Below the pieces are notes generated by a model. The model saw nothing but the letters and a program-made list of their open reading frames with translations, searched no databases and was not told the DNA's origin. This document shows, piece by piece, positions 8,504 to 15,972 of a stretch of 37,640 bases of DNA; the first letter of the stretch is position 1, and every line of letters begins with the position of its first letter. The stretch lies in contig CACGZX010000009.1 in NCBI GenBank assembly GCA_902577625.1, positions 1 to 37,640 on the forward strand, in the 5' to 3' direction. The position numbers and the translations under genes are program-made. Origin of the DNA: an uncultured Pelagibacteraceae bacterium. GTDB lineage: Bacteria > Pseudomonadota > Alphaproteobacteria > Pelagibacterales > Pelagibacteraceae.

Positions 8504-8824
8504 ATGATGATTAAAGAAATTAAATTTACCGATAATGCATTAAAACAGATTAATGCAATGCTATCTAAAAAGGACAAAGGATCTTTTTTTAGAATCGCTA
8601 TTAAAGGCGGTGGTTGTTCTGGTTTTCAGTATGATTTTTCATTTGATAATAAACAAGATGCAGATGATCTTAAACATGAAAACATATTAATAGACAAAAA
8701 ATCAGCTGAACTGCTAAAAGGATCTGAGGTTGATTATGTTAAAGAATTAATCGGAGATAATTTCAAAATCAGTAATCCACAAAGTAAATCTTCTTGTGGT
8801 TGTGGCGTTTCTTTCTCACTTTAA
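8504..8824 (+). CDS. erpA: Iron-sulfur cluster insertion protein, ErpA/IscA family
   Basis: A 106-residue A-type carrier. The three ligand cysteines are visible: GGGCSGFQYDF near residues 36-45 and SSCGCGVSF at the C-terminus (CGC). It hands iron-sulfur clusters to apoproteins in the cytoplasm. Two adjacent ATG codons (8504 and 8507) could start it; I kept the first. It heads a two-gene run with xth, whose ATG overlaps its stop as TAATG. ErpA and IscA cannot be separated firmly by sequence alone, but a lone copy beside dgt and xth is the usual alphaproteobacterial ErpA context. Confidence 0.88.
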   Translation: MMIKEIKFTDNALKQINAMLSKKDKGSFFRIAIKGGGCSGFQYDFSFDNKQDADDLKHENILIDKKSAELLKGSEVDYVKELIGDNFKISNPQSKSSCGCGVSFSL

Positions 8825-9600
8825 TGATCATCAGTTCCTGGAATGTCAATTCTGTAAGAGCTAGAATTGAAAATATTAAAGAATATTTAAATAAATTTTC
8901 ACCCGACATATTAATGATGCAGGAAATTAAAACTCCTGATGAAACTTACCCTTACGATGATATTAAAACTCTTAAATATGAAAATTATGTATTCGGACAA
9001 AAAAGCTATAATGGTGTAGCAATAATTTCAAAAAAAAAATTAGATGATATTAAAAATGATATTTTTAAAGATAAAAATAAACAATCAAGAATAATTTCAG
9101 CTGAAGTCAAATATAAGAAAAAAACTATAACATTAATAAATATTTATACTCCTAATGGAAATCCTGTTGATACGGAAAAATATACATATAAACTTTACTG
9201 GTTAGATAGTTTAATTAAAAAATTAAAATCAATATCTAAACAAAATGAAAACATAATTATTGGTGGGGATTTTAATATAATTCCATCAGCTGAAGATGTG
9301 CATAATCCAAAGAGTTATGAAAACGATGCTTTGTTTAGATTGGAGATAAGAAAAAAACTAAGAGAGTTAATCAATTTAGGTTTTCATGATGCATACAGGT
9401 TTATTCATCCTGATAAAGAAGGCTATACTTTTTGGGATTACACAAGTGGTGCTTGGCAAAAAAATAATGGCATGAGAATAGATCATTTTTTAGTTTCAAG
9501 TTCTTTAATTGATGCTGTTAAAGATGTTAAGATAAATAAGTTTCCTCGTGGAAGACAAAAACCATCTGATCACACACCTATTGAAATTGAATTAGCTTAA
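8824..9600 (+). CDS. xth: Exodeoxyribonuclease III
   Basis: A 258-residue endonuclease/exonuclease/phosphatase-fold protein. Recognisable motifs are ISSWNVNSVRARI at the start, LMMQEIKT (catalytic Glu), NIYTPNG, IGGDFNIIPS (Asp/Asn pair), the TFWDYTSGAWQKNNGMRIDHFL segment, and a terminal SDHTPIEIEL (Asp-His catalytic pair). It acts on abasic sites and 3' blocks in base-excision repair. The ATG at 8824 forms TAATG with erpA; a longer upstream frame runs inside erpA and adds residues unlike the family. Its last nine bases overlap the convergent downstream gene. Confidence 0.95.
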   Translation: MIISSWNVNSVRARIENIKEYLNKFSPDILMMQEIKTPDETYPYDDIKTLKYENYVFGQKSYNGVAIISKKKLDDIKNDIFKDKNKQSRIISAEVKYKKKTITLINIYTPNGNPVDTEKYTYKLYWLDSLIKKLKSISKQNENIIIGGDFNIIPSAEDVHNPKSYENDALFRLEIRKKLRELINLGFHDAYRFIHPDKEGYTFWDYTSGAWQKNNGMRIDHFLVSSSLIDAVKDVKINKFPRGRQKPSDHTPIEIELA

Positions 9601-10590
9601 AGATTTAATTTTATTAACAAGTTCTTCGTTTATATTTCTTGGACCTTTATCAAGTCTATTTTTATGTCTTCTTTCACCTGGAAGTCTTACACCTTCCATT
9701 GATTTCATTTTATCAAAAAATTCATTTGAATGTTTATCCCAATCATTTCCTGATAACTTGTCAGGAGATATTGCTAATATGAATTCTCCACCACTTGGAG
9801 GTCCACCATCATTATTATCTTTAGCAGCTGTCTCATAGCTAAAATTATCACCCACAAGAGCTCCCGCTAGTAATTCGACCATCATAGCTATACCTGAGCC
9901 CTTATAGCCTCCAAAGGGCAGTAATACGCCTCCATCAGCTATTTCTCCAGGATCAGTAGTATCTTTTCCATCTTTAGTTAAACCTGTACCTAATGGAACT
10001 TTATGCCCTTCTCTTTTAGCAACTTGCACTTCACCCATCGCCATTGAAGCTGTAGCCATATCATAAACAACTGGAGTTTTTCCTGGTCGTGGCCATGCAA
10101 ATGAAATTGGATTAGTTCCAAATAATGGTTTTGTAGCTCCCGCTGGTGCAACAGCAGGCTTGTAAGATGTACATGCAAAAGCAACTAATCCTTGCTCTGC
10201 TATCATTTCTGTTTCAGGCCACATAGCAGCCATGTGATGCGAATTATTAATAGCTAAAACTGCTACTCCATTTTCTTTAGCAGCTTTTACTAATTCTGGA
10301 ATACCTTTGCTTAAAACTACTGGAGCTAAGCAATTATTTCCTAAAACTTTTATTACATTAGGTGATATTTTTTTAATTTCTGGTTTACCTTTACCGTTTA
10401 TTTTACCACTTTTTAGACCAGTAACATAAGCAGGCAATCTAAATAAACCATGAGATAATGAGCCATCTCTTTCAGCTTTCATTATTAAATCTGATAGAAT
10501 AGATGCTGTTTCATCATCACATCCATTAGCTAATAAAGTTTTTTTAGCTAGATCAAATATTTCATCTAAACTAAGGGAAATTGTACTCAT
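9592..10590 (-). CDS. Ldh-family NAD(P)-dependent oxidoreductase (malate/lactate or cyclic imino-acid reductase)
   Basis: A 332-residue member of the malate/L-lactate dehydrogenase (Ldh_2) family, with the SLSHGLFRLPAYV segment near residue 44, NNSHHMAAMWPETE near residue 127, and LFGTNPISFAWPR and LPFGGYKGSGIAMMVELL further on. The family also contains delta1-pyrroline/piperideine-2-carboxylate reductases, and as I recall those carry a similar HxxAxWPE-type motif, so an imino-acid reductase role (proline or lysine breakdown) is plausible. The substrate cannot be settled from sequence. The gene is alone, convergent and overlapping with xth, 42 bases from znuA, with an AAAGGG ribosome site before its ATG. 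Confidence 0.85.
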   Translation of the reverse strand: MSTISLSLDEIFDLAKKTLLANGCDDETASILSDLIMKAERDGSLSHGLFRLPAYVTGLKSGKINGKGKPEIKKISPNVIKVLGNNCLAPVVLSKGIPELVKAAKENGVAVLAINNSHHMAAMWPETEMIAEQGLVAFACTSYKPAVAPAGATKPLFGTNPISFAWPRPGKTPVVYDMATASMAMGEVQVAKREGHKVPLGTGLTKDGKDTTDPGEIADGGVLLPFGGYKGSGIAMMVELLAGALVGDNFSYETAAKDNNDGGPPSGGEFILAISPDKLSGNDWDKHSNEFFDKMKSMEGVRLPGERRHKNRLDKGPRNINEELVNKIKSLS

Positions 10591-10632
10591 CCCTTTATTA
10601 GATATTATTTATAACAAAAGATCAATTTTAAA

Positions 10633-11745
10633 TTAACAGCCTTTAAAAGATTTAGACATGTTCTTGATCAAATCAAAATATAAATCTTTACCTGGTTCTA
10701 GAGTTGCTCCTAATGGATCTAAAACACCAGTTTTTATATTCATATCTTTTGCAACTGCATTTATGATATCAGGGTTAAATTGAGGTTCTGAAAATATACA
10801 GCTAACTTTATCATGCTCAATTATTTCTCTAATTTCTGCTAATTGTTCTGCACCAGGCATAACGTCTGTATTAACTGTAAATGCACCCATTACATTTACA
10901 TTAAATCTCTCTTCAAAATATTGATAGGCATCATGAAAAACGATAGATTTAAAATCTTTATTAAGATCAGATTTTACTTTTTTCACAAGTTTATCTAAAT
11001 CTTTTTCAGCGTTTTTTAAATTCTTTTTATAAGTTGATGCATTTTTTGCATCATTTTCTATTAAATGCACAACCATTTCATTTAATATTACTTTTGCATT
11101 TTCTGGATCTAACCAAATATGAGGGTCATATTCACCATGTGCGTGACCTTCATGGCCATCTTCGTCATGTCCGTGATCATCGTGATCATCTTCTTTATGA
11201 CCATCTTCTTCATGTTTATGGTCATCGTGGTCATCTTCTTTATGACCATCTTCTTCATGTTTGTGATCATCGTCATGGTCGTCTTCTTTATGACCATCTT
11301 CTTCATGTTTATGATCATCATCATGATCATCTTCTTTGTGACCATCTTCATCGTGCCCATGATCATCATGACCATCAAAAATATTTCTTTCTCTAAATTT
11401 TAATTTATTTAACCCTTTTATTTCCATAAGCTCAATTTTTTCAGCTTTTTTAGCAATTGATTTTAATGGTTTTTCTAAAAAATTTTCTAAGTCTTCACCT
11501 ACATAAAATATGATATCTGCTTCTTGTAACATTTTTGCATGTGATGGCTTTAACGCAAAGCCGTGTGGTGAAGAATATCCATCGACTATCAAGTCAGGTT
11601 TACCAATGCCATCCATAAGATAGCTAGCTAGGGAATGTATTGGTTTAATAGATGCAACCACTTTTAGATCAGCATTTGCCGGTGTAAAAATAGTTAAGAA
11701 TGATAGTATAGATAAGATAAATGGTATTTTTTTTAGATTTTTCAT
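10633..11745 (-). CDS. znuA: Zinc ABC transporter, periplasmic zinc-binding protein
   Basis: A 370-residue cluster A-I metal-binding protein. Residues 1-25 are a Sec signal peptide ending TPANA. Ligand motifs are SIKPIHSLA (His 37), YDPHIWLDPENA (His about 209), VFHDAYQYFEERF, and a late Glu/Asp region. Residues 126-203 form a His/Asp-rich loop built from near-identical 15-16 residue units, much longer than the usual ZnuA loop. A Cys in CIFSEPQF and the final residue Cys 370 match the C-terminal disulfide pair known from E. coli ZnuA. It delivers zinc to ZnuB and is divergent from znuCB-zur across a spacer with Zur-like sites. Confidence 0.95.
   Translation of the reverse strand: MKNLKKIPFILSILSFLTIFTPANADLKVVASIKPIHSLASYLMDGIGKPDLIVDGYSSPHGFALKPSHAKMLQEADIIFYVGEDLENFLEKPLKSIAKKAEKIELMEIKGLNKLKFRERNIFDGHDDHGHDEDGHKEDDHDDDHKHEEDGHKEDDHDDDHKHEEDGHKEDDHDDHKHEEDGHKEDDHDDHGHDEDGHEGHAHGEYDPHIWLDPENAKVILNEMVVHLIENDAKNASTYKKNLKNAEKDLDKLVKKVKSDLNKDFKSIVFHDAYQYFEERFNVNVMGAFTVNTDVMPGAEQLAEIREIIEHDKVSCIFSEPQFNPDIINAVAKDMNIKTGVLDPLGATLEPGKDLYFDLIKNMSKSFKGC
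11170..11355 (-). repeat. Tandem 45-48 base coding repeats in znuA
   Basis: Four consecutive units encode residues 131-146, 147-162, 163-177 and 178-192 of ZnuA, each close to HEEDGHKEDDHDDDHK (the last two lack one Asp). A degenerate fifth copy follows (HDEDGHEGHAHG). The DNA copies are nearly identical, which indicates recent expansion and a site prone to copy-number change. Confidence 0.9.
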
Positions 11746-11764
11746 AGGTTAAGTATTAATTAAT

Positions 11765-11779
11765 TGTTATAATATAACA
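11765..11779. promoter_or_regulatory. Zur box 1 (perfect palindrome)
   Basis: TGTTATAATATAACA is a perfect odd-centred palindrome in the znuA/znuC divergent spacer. It matches the known Zur consensus core TGTTATANTATAACA. Its position between the two starts fits zinc-dependent repression of both transcripts. Confidence 0.85.
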
Positions 11780-11782
11780 TTA

Positions 11783-11797
11783 TGTAATAATATAACA
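11783..11797. promoter_or_regulatory. Zur box 2 (one mismatch)
   Basis: TGTAATAATATAACA repeats box 1 with one mismatch in the left half-site. The centres of the two boxes are 18 bases apart, under two helical turns, so two Zur dimers could bind side by side. It ends 20 bases before the znuC ATG. Confidence 0.75.
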
Positions 11798-11817
11798 TTA
11801 GAAAGTCAAGCTATAAA

Positions 11818-12564
11818 ATGGGAACAAATAGTAACACGTTAGTGAAATTAAAAAATGCAGGCTATCAGCAAAATGATAAGTGGCTTGTTAAAGGTGTATC
11901 ACTAGAGGTTGAAAAAGGTAAAATTGTAACACTTATAGGCCCTAATGGTTCTGGAAAAAGTACAACAGCAAAAATTGCTTTAGGTATTTATAAAAAATTT
12001 GATGGTGAAGTTGAAAAATATACTAACAAAATTGGTTATGTTCCTCAAAAAGTTTCTATAGATTGGACATTACCATTAAGAGTTAGAGATTTTATGGTCT
12101 TGACTGAAGATCTTAAAGAAGATGCTATAGATGAGGCGTTATCTTTGACGGGTGTAGTACATTTAAAACATAAAAACTTAGGTAATTTATCTGGAGGTGA
12201 GTTTCAGAGAGTTTTACTAGCAAGAGCTATTTCAAAGAAACCAGAATTATTAGTACTTGATGAACCTGTCCAAGGAGTAGATTTCACTGGTGAAATTGCC
12301 TTGTATGAATTGATAAAAAAAATATCTGAAGAACTTAATTGTGGAATTTTATTAATATCTCATGATTTACATACTGTAATGAGTGCTACCGACCATGTTG
12401 TTTGTTTAAATGGACATGTGTGTTGCTCAGGTTCACCTAGTGATGTAGCAAAAAATAATGAGTATAAAGCTTTGTTTGGTGAACAAGCTGCTCAAACACT
12501 TTCTATTTATGAACATAAACATGACCATGTTCACTCTCACGAAGGAGAAATAAAAAAAAATTAA
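11818..12564 (+). CDS. znuC: Zinc ABC transporter, ATP-binding protein
   Basis: A 248-residue ABC ATPase. Walker A GPNGSGKST lies near residues 43-51, the signature LSGGEFQRVLLARA near 124, Walker B ELLVLDEPVQGVD near 145, and a switch His in ISHDLH. The C-terminus HKHDHVHSHEGE is His-rich, as often seen in zinc-uptake ATPases, and may sense or buffer zinc. It powers ZnuB. The stop directly abuts the znuB ATG. The ribosome site is weak and the Zur boxes are only about 20 bases away, so the leader must be very short. Confidence 0.95.
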   Translation: MGTNSNTLVKLKNAGYQQNDKWLVKGVSLEVEKGKIVTLIGPNGSGKSTTAKIALGIYKKFDGEVEKYTNKIGYVPQKVSIDWTLPLRVRDFMVLTEDLKEDAIDEALSLTGVVHLKHKNLGNLSGGEFQRVLLARAISKKPELLVLDEPVQGVDFTGEIALYELIKKISEELNCGILLISHDLHTVMSATDHVVCLNGHVCCSGSPSDVAKNNEYKALFGEQAAQTLSIYEHKHDHVHSHEGEIKKN

Positions 12565-13368
12565 ATGTTTGATGATTTTTTTATAAGAGCTTTAGTAGCA
12601 GGAATTGGTGTTGCTTTTGTAACAGGTCCTCTTGGATGTTTTGTTGTTTGGAGAAGATTATCTTATTTTGGAGATACGCTAGCACATTCAGCATTGCTTG
12701 GTGTTACAATGGCATATTCTTTTGAATTTAATATTGCTATTTCAGTTTTTATAATTTCATCTGTAATTGCTTTAATTTTAATTCAGCTCCAAAGAAAAAC
12801 AAATCTTCCAGGCGATGCTCTACTCGGTCTATTAGCTCACTCCTCATTAGCAGTAGGATTAGTAGTGATTGGATTTTTAACGTTTATTAGATTTGATATT
12901 ATGGGATTATTATTTGGAGATATATTAGCTGTAAATGTTAATGATTTAATTATTATTTGGATTGGTGGTGCATTAATTTTATTGGTATTAAAATTAATTT
13001 GGAAACCTTTATTCGCATCAACAGTAAATTATGAATTAGCAGAAGCTGAAGGATTAAATCCAGATAGAGCAAAAGCAATATTTACAATTTTAATGGCTGC
13101 AATTATTGCAATTTCTATAAAAATGGTTGGACTGTTATTAATTACTGGAATGTTAATTATTCCAGCTGCTATGGCTAGAAACATCTCTGACAATCCACAA
13201 AAAATGGTACTGTTTTCAATAATTGGAGGCTTGTTATCTGTAATAATAGGACTGTTTTCTTCACTGGAGTTTAATACTGCATCAGGACCTTCAATAATAA
13301 CAGCATCTTTAGTTCTATTTATACTTTCATTATTAAAAATAAAACAATCCATTCAATTGAAAAACTAA
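12565..13368 (+). CDS. znuB: Zinc ABC transporter, permease
   Basis: A 267-residue ABC-3 family permease with about eight hydrophobic segments. The GPLGCFVVWRRLSYFGDTLAHSALLGV stretch near residues 21-48 is the family signature. A second hallmark, LLLITGMLIIPAAMARN, lies near residues 189-206. It forms the inner-membrane channel for zinc delivered by ZnuA. The start codon follows the znuC stop with no spacer, and zur begins 24 bases downstream, so the three genes are likely one transcript. Confidence 0.95.
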   Translation: MFDDFFIRALVAGIGVAFVTGPLGCFVVWRRLSYFGDTLAHSALLGVTMAYSFEFNIAISVFIISSVIALILIQLQRKTNLPGDALLGLLAHSSLAVGLVVIGFLTFIRFDIMGLLFGDILAVNVNDLIIIWIGGALILLVLKLIWKPLFASTVNYELAEAEGLNPDRAKAIFTILMAAIIAISIKMVGLLLITGMLIIPAAMARNISDNPQKMVLFSIIGGLLSVIIGLFSSLEFNTASGPSIITASLVLFILSLLKIKQSIQLKN

Positions 13369-13392
13369 TGGACAACTGGTAAAATATAAAAA

Positions 13393-13785
13393 ATGCAAAA
13401 ACAAAATTTCCTTACAAAAAATCAACAAATTGTCTTAGATCTTGTAGAAAAATCTTCTGAACCATTAAAAGCGTATACAATACTTTTTAATGTTCAAAAA
13501 AAAGGTATTAAAGCTCCATTACAAGTTTATAGAGCTTTAGATAAATTAGTTGAAATAGGAAAAATTCATAAAATTGAGAGTAGAAATGCTTTTATTGCGT
13601 GTCACAATTCAAGTTGTCAGGTAGCAAAAGCTACAGCGTTTTCTATCTGTGAGATTTGTGAAAAAGTAACAGAAATAAGTAGCGCAGGTCTTTCTAAATA
13701 CTTAGCTAATTTCAAAGACAAAGATGGTATGAAATATAGCAAATACAATCTTGAGTTTTTTGGATTATGCAAAAAGTGTAGATAA
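13393..13785 (+). CDS. zur: Zinc uptake regulator, Fur family
   Basis: A 130-residue Fur-family repressor. The N-terminal winged helix (residues 1-75) includes KAPLQVYRALDKLVEIGKIHKIES. The C-terminal half holds two CxxC pairs, CEIC near 95 and CKKC at the end, which bind the structural zinc, plus an AxHNSSCQ-type sensor segment (ACHNSSCQ). Short length and gene context indicate Zur rather than Fur. With zinc bound it should repress from the boxes at 11765-11797, which would make it autoregulated through the znuCB transcript. Confidence 0.92.
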   Translation: MQKQNFLTKNQQIVLDLVEKSSEPLKAYTILFNVQKKGIKAPLQVYRALDKLVEIGKIHKIESRNAFIACHNSSCQVAKATAFSICEICEKVTEISSAGLSKYLANFKDKDGMKYSKYNLEFFGLCKKCR

Positions 13786-13843
13786 TCCTTTATTTTAATA
13801 AATTCTTAACATAACTGAAATAATAATAACGAAAGGAAATTTT

Positions 13844-14065
13844 ATGTTTATAAAAAAATATCTAAAGTGGATCAGTACGTTTTTAGTTTTAGTAGGAATA
13901 CTTCTTACAAATTTAAATATATATCCATTAAATATATATTTTCATGGATTAGGAGTTGTTGGATGGACTATTGCAGGATTTATGAGCAAAGATAAAGCAA
14001 TCTTAACTAACTTTGGATTACAAATTCCATTGTTTGTAATTGGTATTTATAAAGTTATTTTTTAA
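13844..14065 (+). CDS. Small membrane protein, unknown function
   Basis: A 73-residue, very hydrophobic protein with two or three membrane segments (about 8-28, 32-46 and 52-72) separated by a short MSKDKA turn. I do not recognise a family with confidence. A clear ribosome site (AAAGGAAA) precedes the ATG, and its stop abuts the start of the arsenate reductase gene, so the two are almost certainly cotranscribed. The context suggests a part in the same arsenic or stress module, but nothing in the protein itself shows this. Confidence 0.8.
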   Translation: MFIKKYLKWISTFLVLVGILLTNLNIYPLNIYFHGLGVVGWTIAGFMSKDKAILTNFGLQIPLFVIGIYKVIF

Positions 14066-14497
14066 ATGAAGAATATATTGTTCGTATGCACAGGTAATTC
14101 AGCAAGAAGTATTATTGCTGAAAGTATAATAAATAATGAGTATGACGATTTGTATAAAGGTTTTAGTGCTGGGAGTAATCCAACAGGAAAAATAAATGAG
14201 GATGTGAAGAATTATTTATTATCAAAACATTATGATCTTTCAAATTATAGATCTAAAAATTTTAATGAGTTTATTAATAGTCAAATTAAAATGGATTATG
14301 TTATTACAGTTTGTAATAATGCCAATAACGAAGTCTGCCCTATTTGGCCAAATAAAGATCAGATAATTCATTGGGATATAGAAGATCCTGTTAAATTACT
14401 TAATGAAACAAATGACTTAAATAAAAAAGATGAAATAATTGAAAAAGTTTTTAATCATATTAATAAAAAAATAAAGGAACTACTTAATGAAAAATAA
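14066..14497 (+). CDS. arsC: Arsenate reductase, low-molecular-weight phosphatase type
   Basis: A 143-residue protein with the LMW tyrosine-phosphatase fold. The P-loop CTGNSARS (residues 8-15) fits CX5R and is the form seen in thioredoxin-linked ArsC. Two further cysteines in TVCNNANNEVCPIWP match the redox pair of the pI258 ArsC type, with seven residues between them rather than six. IIHWDIEDP matches the family's conserved Asp-Pro general acid region. It would reduce arsenate to arsenite. The stop overlaps the aquaporin start by 11 bases, and the pairing ArsC plus aquaporin is known from Sinorhizobium (aqpS-arsC). Confidence 0.88.
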   Translation: MKNILFVCTGNSARSIIAESIINNEYDDLYKGFSAGSNPTGKINEDVKNYLLSKHYDLSNYRSKNFNEFINSQIKMDYVITVCNNANNEVCPIWPNKDQIIHWDIEDPVKLLNETNDLNKKDEIIEKVFNHINKKIKELLNEK

Positions 14498-15146
14498 AAG
14501 TCGTTATTTTCTTGCTGAACTATTAGGCAGTTGTTTTTTAGTAATGATTATTGTTGGCTCAGGTTTAATGGCAGAAAACTTAACTAATGACGTTGCTGTG
14601 ATGTTAATTGCAAACACAATAGCAACAGGAGCAGGTTTATTTGTGCTTATTACAGTATTTGCTGATGTATCAGGAGCTCACTTTAATCCATTTGTAAGTA
14701 TCGCAATGACAATAACAGGTAAATTAAAAAAGAAACTATTACCCTACTATATCATTGCTCAATTGGTTGGTTGCTTGATTGGTGTTGGTTTAGCTAATTT
14801 CTTTTTTGAACATGAAATTTATGAATTATCTACTAAGTCAAGAGATGGAATTTACATATTCACATCTGAGGTAATAGCAACACTGGGGCTTATAATAATA
14901 ATTTTTGGCTCTATGAAGTCAGGAAAAATTGCTGTTGCTGCTAGCGTTGGTCTTTATATTACTGCTGGTTATTGGTTTACTTCTTCAACTTCTTTTGCAA
15001 ATCCAGCTGTAGCATTAGCAAGAACTTTTACTGAATCTTTTACTGGTATTAGTTATTTAAATACTCCTTATTATATTTTAGCTGAGCTTGTAGGAATGTT
15101 AATTGCTGTATTTATTGTTAAAAAGTTATTTTTAGAGAAAAATTGA
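14487..15146 (+). CDS. aqpS: Aquaporin-family (MIP) channel, probable arsenite exit route
   Basis: A 219-residue MIP protein with six hydrophobic segments. The first half-helix motif is GAHFNPFVSIA (NPF at 67-69 in place of NPA), the second is FANPAVALART (NPA 172-174, with the selectivity-filter Arg at 179). An AAAGGAAC ribosome site lies inside arsC. In Sinorhizobium meliloti an aquaglyceroporin next to arsC lets arsenite flow out of the cell; no arsB or acr3 pump is seen in this window, which fits the same logic here. Water or glycerol transport remains possible. The symbol follows that analogy. Confidence 0.8.
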   Translation: MKNKSRYFLAELLGSCFLVMIIVGSGLMAENLTNDVAVMLIANTIATGAGLFVLITVFADVSGAHFNPFVSIAMTITGKLKKKLLPYYIIAQLVGCLIGVGLANFFFEHEIYELSTKSRDGIYIFTSEVIATLGLIIIIFGSMKSGKIAVAASVGLYITAGYWFTSSTSFANPAVALARTFTESFTGISYLNTPYYILAELVGMLIAVFIVKKLFLEKN

Positions 15147-15634
15147 AAAATATAAAACTTACCAATCGAATAAGTTTAATTAACAAAAAATTTAAGAAAA
15201 AAGAGTTTTATCATTATCTTAAAACTTCTAATCTTTCATTAGTAATACCTAAGATTAAAGACAAATATATAGTAGTTTCTCAAAAAAGAGTTCCAATTAA
15301 TAAAATTAATTATGAGTTTCCTTCTGGCATAGTAGAAAAAAAAGAAACAACTTTGCAATCAGCATATAAGGAATTAAGAGAAGAAACAGGATATAGATCA
15401 AGATCAAAATTGAGTAAAATATCAACTTTTTATACTGAGCCTGGACGACTAACTACTAAAATTACTGGTTATTACACAAAAGACTTAATTAAAATTTCGA
15501 AGCCAGAAAAAGATATTAGAATTCATCTGTTTAATCAAAGAGATATATATAAATTAATATTAAAACAAAAATTTAATAATAGTTCTCATATAGCAATGTT
15601 TTTATATCTAATAACAAATCTTAAAAATCAATAA
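15143..15634 (+). CDS. NUDIX hydrolase, ADP-ribose pyrophosphatase-like
   Basis: A 163-residue protein with a NUDIX box at about residues 56-78 (GIVEKKETTLQSAYKELREE followed by TGY). It fits GX5EX7REUXEEXGU except that the first Arg is Lys. The surrounding FYTEPGRLTTKITGYY region resembles ADP-ribose pyrophosphatases. It would cleave a nucleoside diphosphate linked to another group; the substrate is not decided by sequence. The start is TTG at 15143, overlapping the aquaporin stop by four bases, with no better ATG nearby, so the exact N-terminus is uncertain. Confidence 0.82.
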   Translation: MKNIKLTNRISLINKKFKKKEFYHYLKTSNLSLVIPKIKDKYIVVSQKRVPINKINYEFPSGIVEKKETTLQSAYKELREETGYRSRSKLSKISTFYTEPGRLTTKITGYYTKDLIKISKPEKDIRIHLFNQRDIYKLILKQKFNNSSHIAMFLYLITNLKNQ

Positions 15635-15677
15635 ACTACAGGTTGTATCAAATTAACTTTCAGATTTATGAATTATG

Positions 15678-15692
15678 TGATTAAATTAATCA
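15678..15692. promoter_or_regulatory. Perfect palindrome upstream of the Lys-rich gene
   Basis: TGATTAAATTAATCA is a perfect odd-centred palindrome ending 21 bases before the ATG of the small Lys-rich gene. It could be an operator for a dimeric regulator. AT-rich DNA yields chance palindromes, so confidence is modest. Confidence 0.35.
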
Positions 15693-15713
15693 TCTAAAAA
15701 ATTGGAGGCAAAA

Positions 15714-15923
15714 ATGAGAAAAAAATTAAAAAAAAATGAAAAGAAAAAAACAAAAATTTTAAAATCAATAGATAAACTAAAAAATAAAATTACAGCTAAA
15801 GAAAAAAAATTGTCAAAAGTTAATATTAAAATTGCTAGTTTAGAAAAGAAAGTTGCAGAAAATAAAGCAAAAAAACTTGCTAAGAAAAATGCAGAGCAGT
15901 CTCCTGCATCTATAGATAATTAA
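15714..15923 (+). CDS. Small Lys-rich coiled-coil protein, unknown function
   Basis: A 69-residue protein with 24 lysines and almost no aromatic residue. Residues 10-60 read as one long amphipathic helix with coiled-coil character (regular L/I/V spacing, for example KSIDKLKNKI and KIASLEKKVAENKAKK), followed by a short polar tail. The start is fixed at the ATG at 15714 by a perfect GGAGG six bases upstream, one of the strongest ribosome sites in the window, which suggests high expression. An in-frame TTG at 15702 overlaps that site and is not the start. Strong positive charge would suit nucleic-acid or ribosome binding, but this is inference only. Confidence 0.75.
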   Translation: MRKKLKKNEKKKTKILKSIDKLKNKITAKEKKLSKVNIKIASLEKKVAENKAKKLAKKNAEQSPASIDN

Positions 15924-15938
15924 TATCAAATAAATCGT

Positions 15939-15972
15939 CTTACTTCCCTCTCAATAAAGAGAAGGAAGTAAG
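15939..15972 (+). terminator. Strong hairpin after the Lys-rich gene
   Basis: Two 14-base arms (15939-15952 and 15959-15972) pair at 13 of 14 positions around an AATAAA loop, 15 bases after the stop codon. No T-run follows on the plus strand, so it may be an RNA-stabilising 3' structure or a factor-assisted end rather than a classic intrinsic terminator. Confidence 0.7.

Noticed and set aside
8794..8823. Longer N-terminus for xth beginning inside erpA
   Set aside because: The added residues come from erpA in another frame; ATG at 8824 forms TAATG and matches the family start.
11170..11355. Regular repeats that could suggest a CRISPR array
   Set aside because: The units are directly adjacent with no unique spacers, keep the znuA frame and encode a His/Asp-rich loop.
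11034..11403. Three other long reading frames over the ZnuA repeat region
   Set aside because: They are low-complexity shadows (Met/Lys- or His-rich) of the repeated znuA sequence in other frames.
10633..13785. Manganese rather than zinc transporter
   Set aside because: The long His-rich loop, the C-terminal Cys pair, the His-rich ZnuC tail and a Zur gene with matching palindromes all favour zinc.
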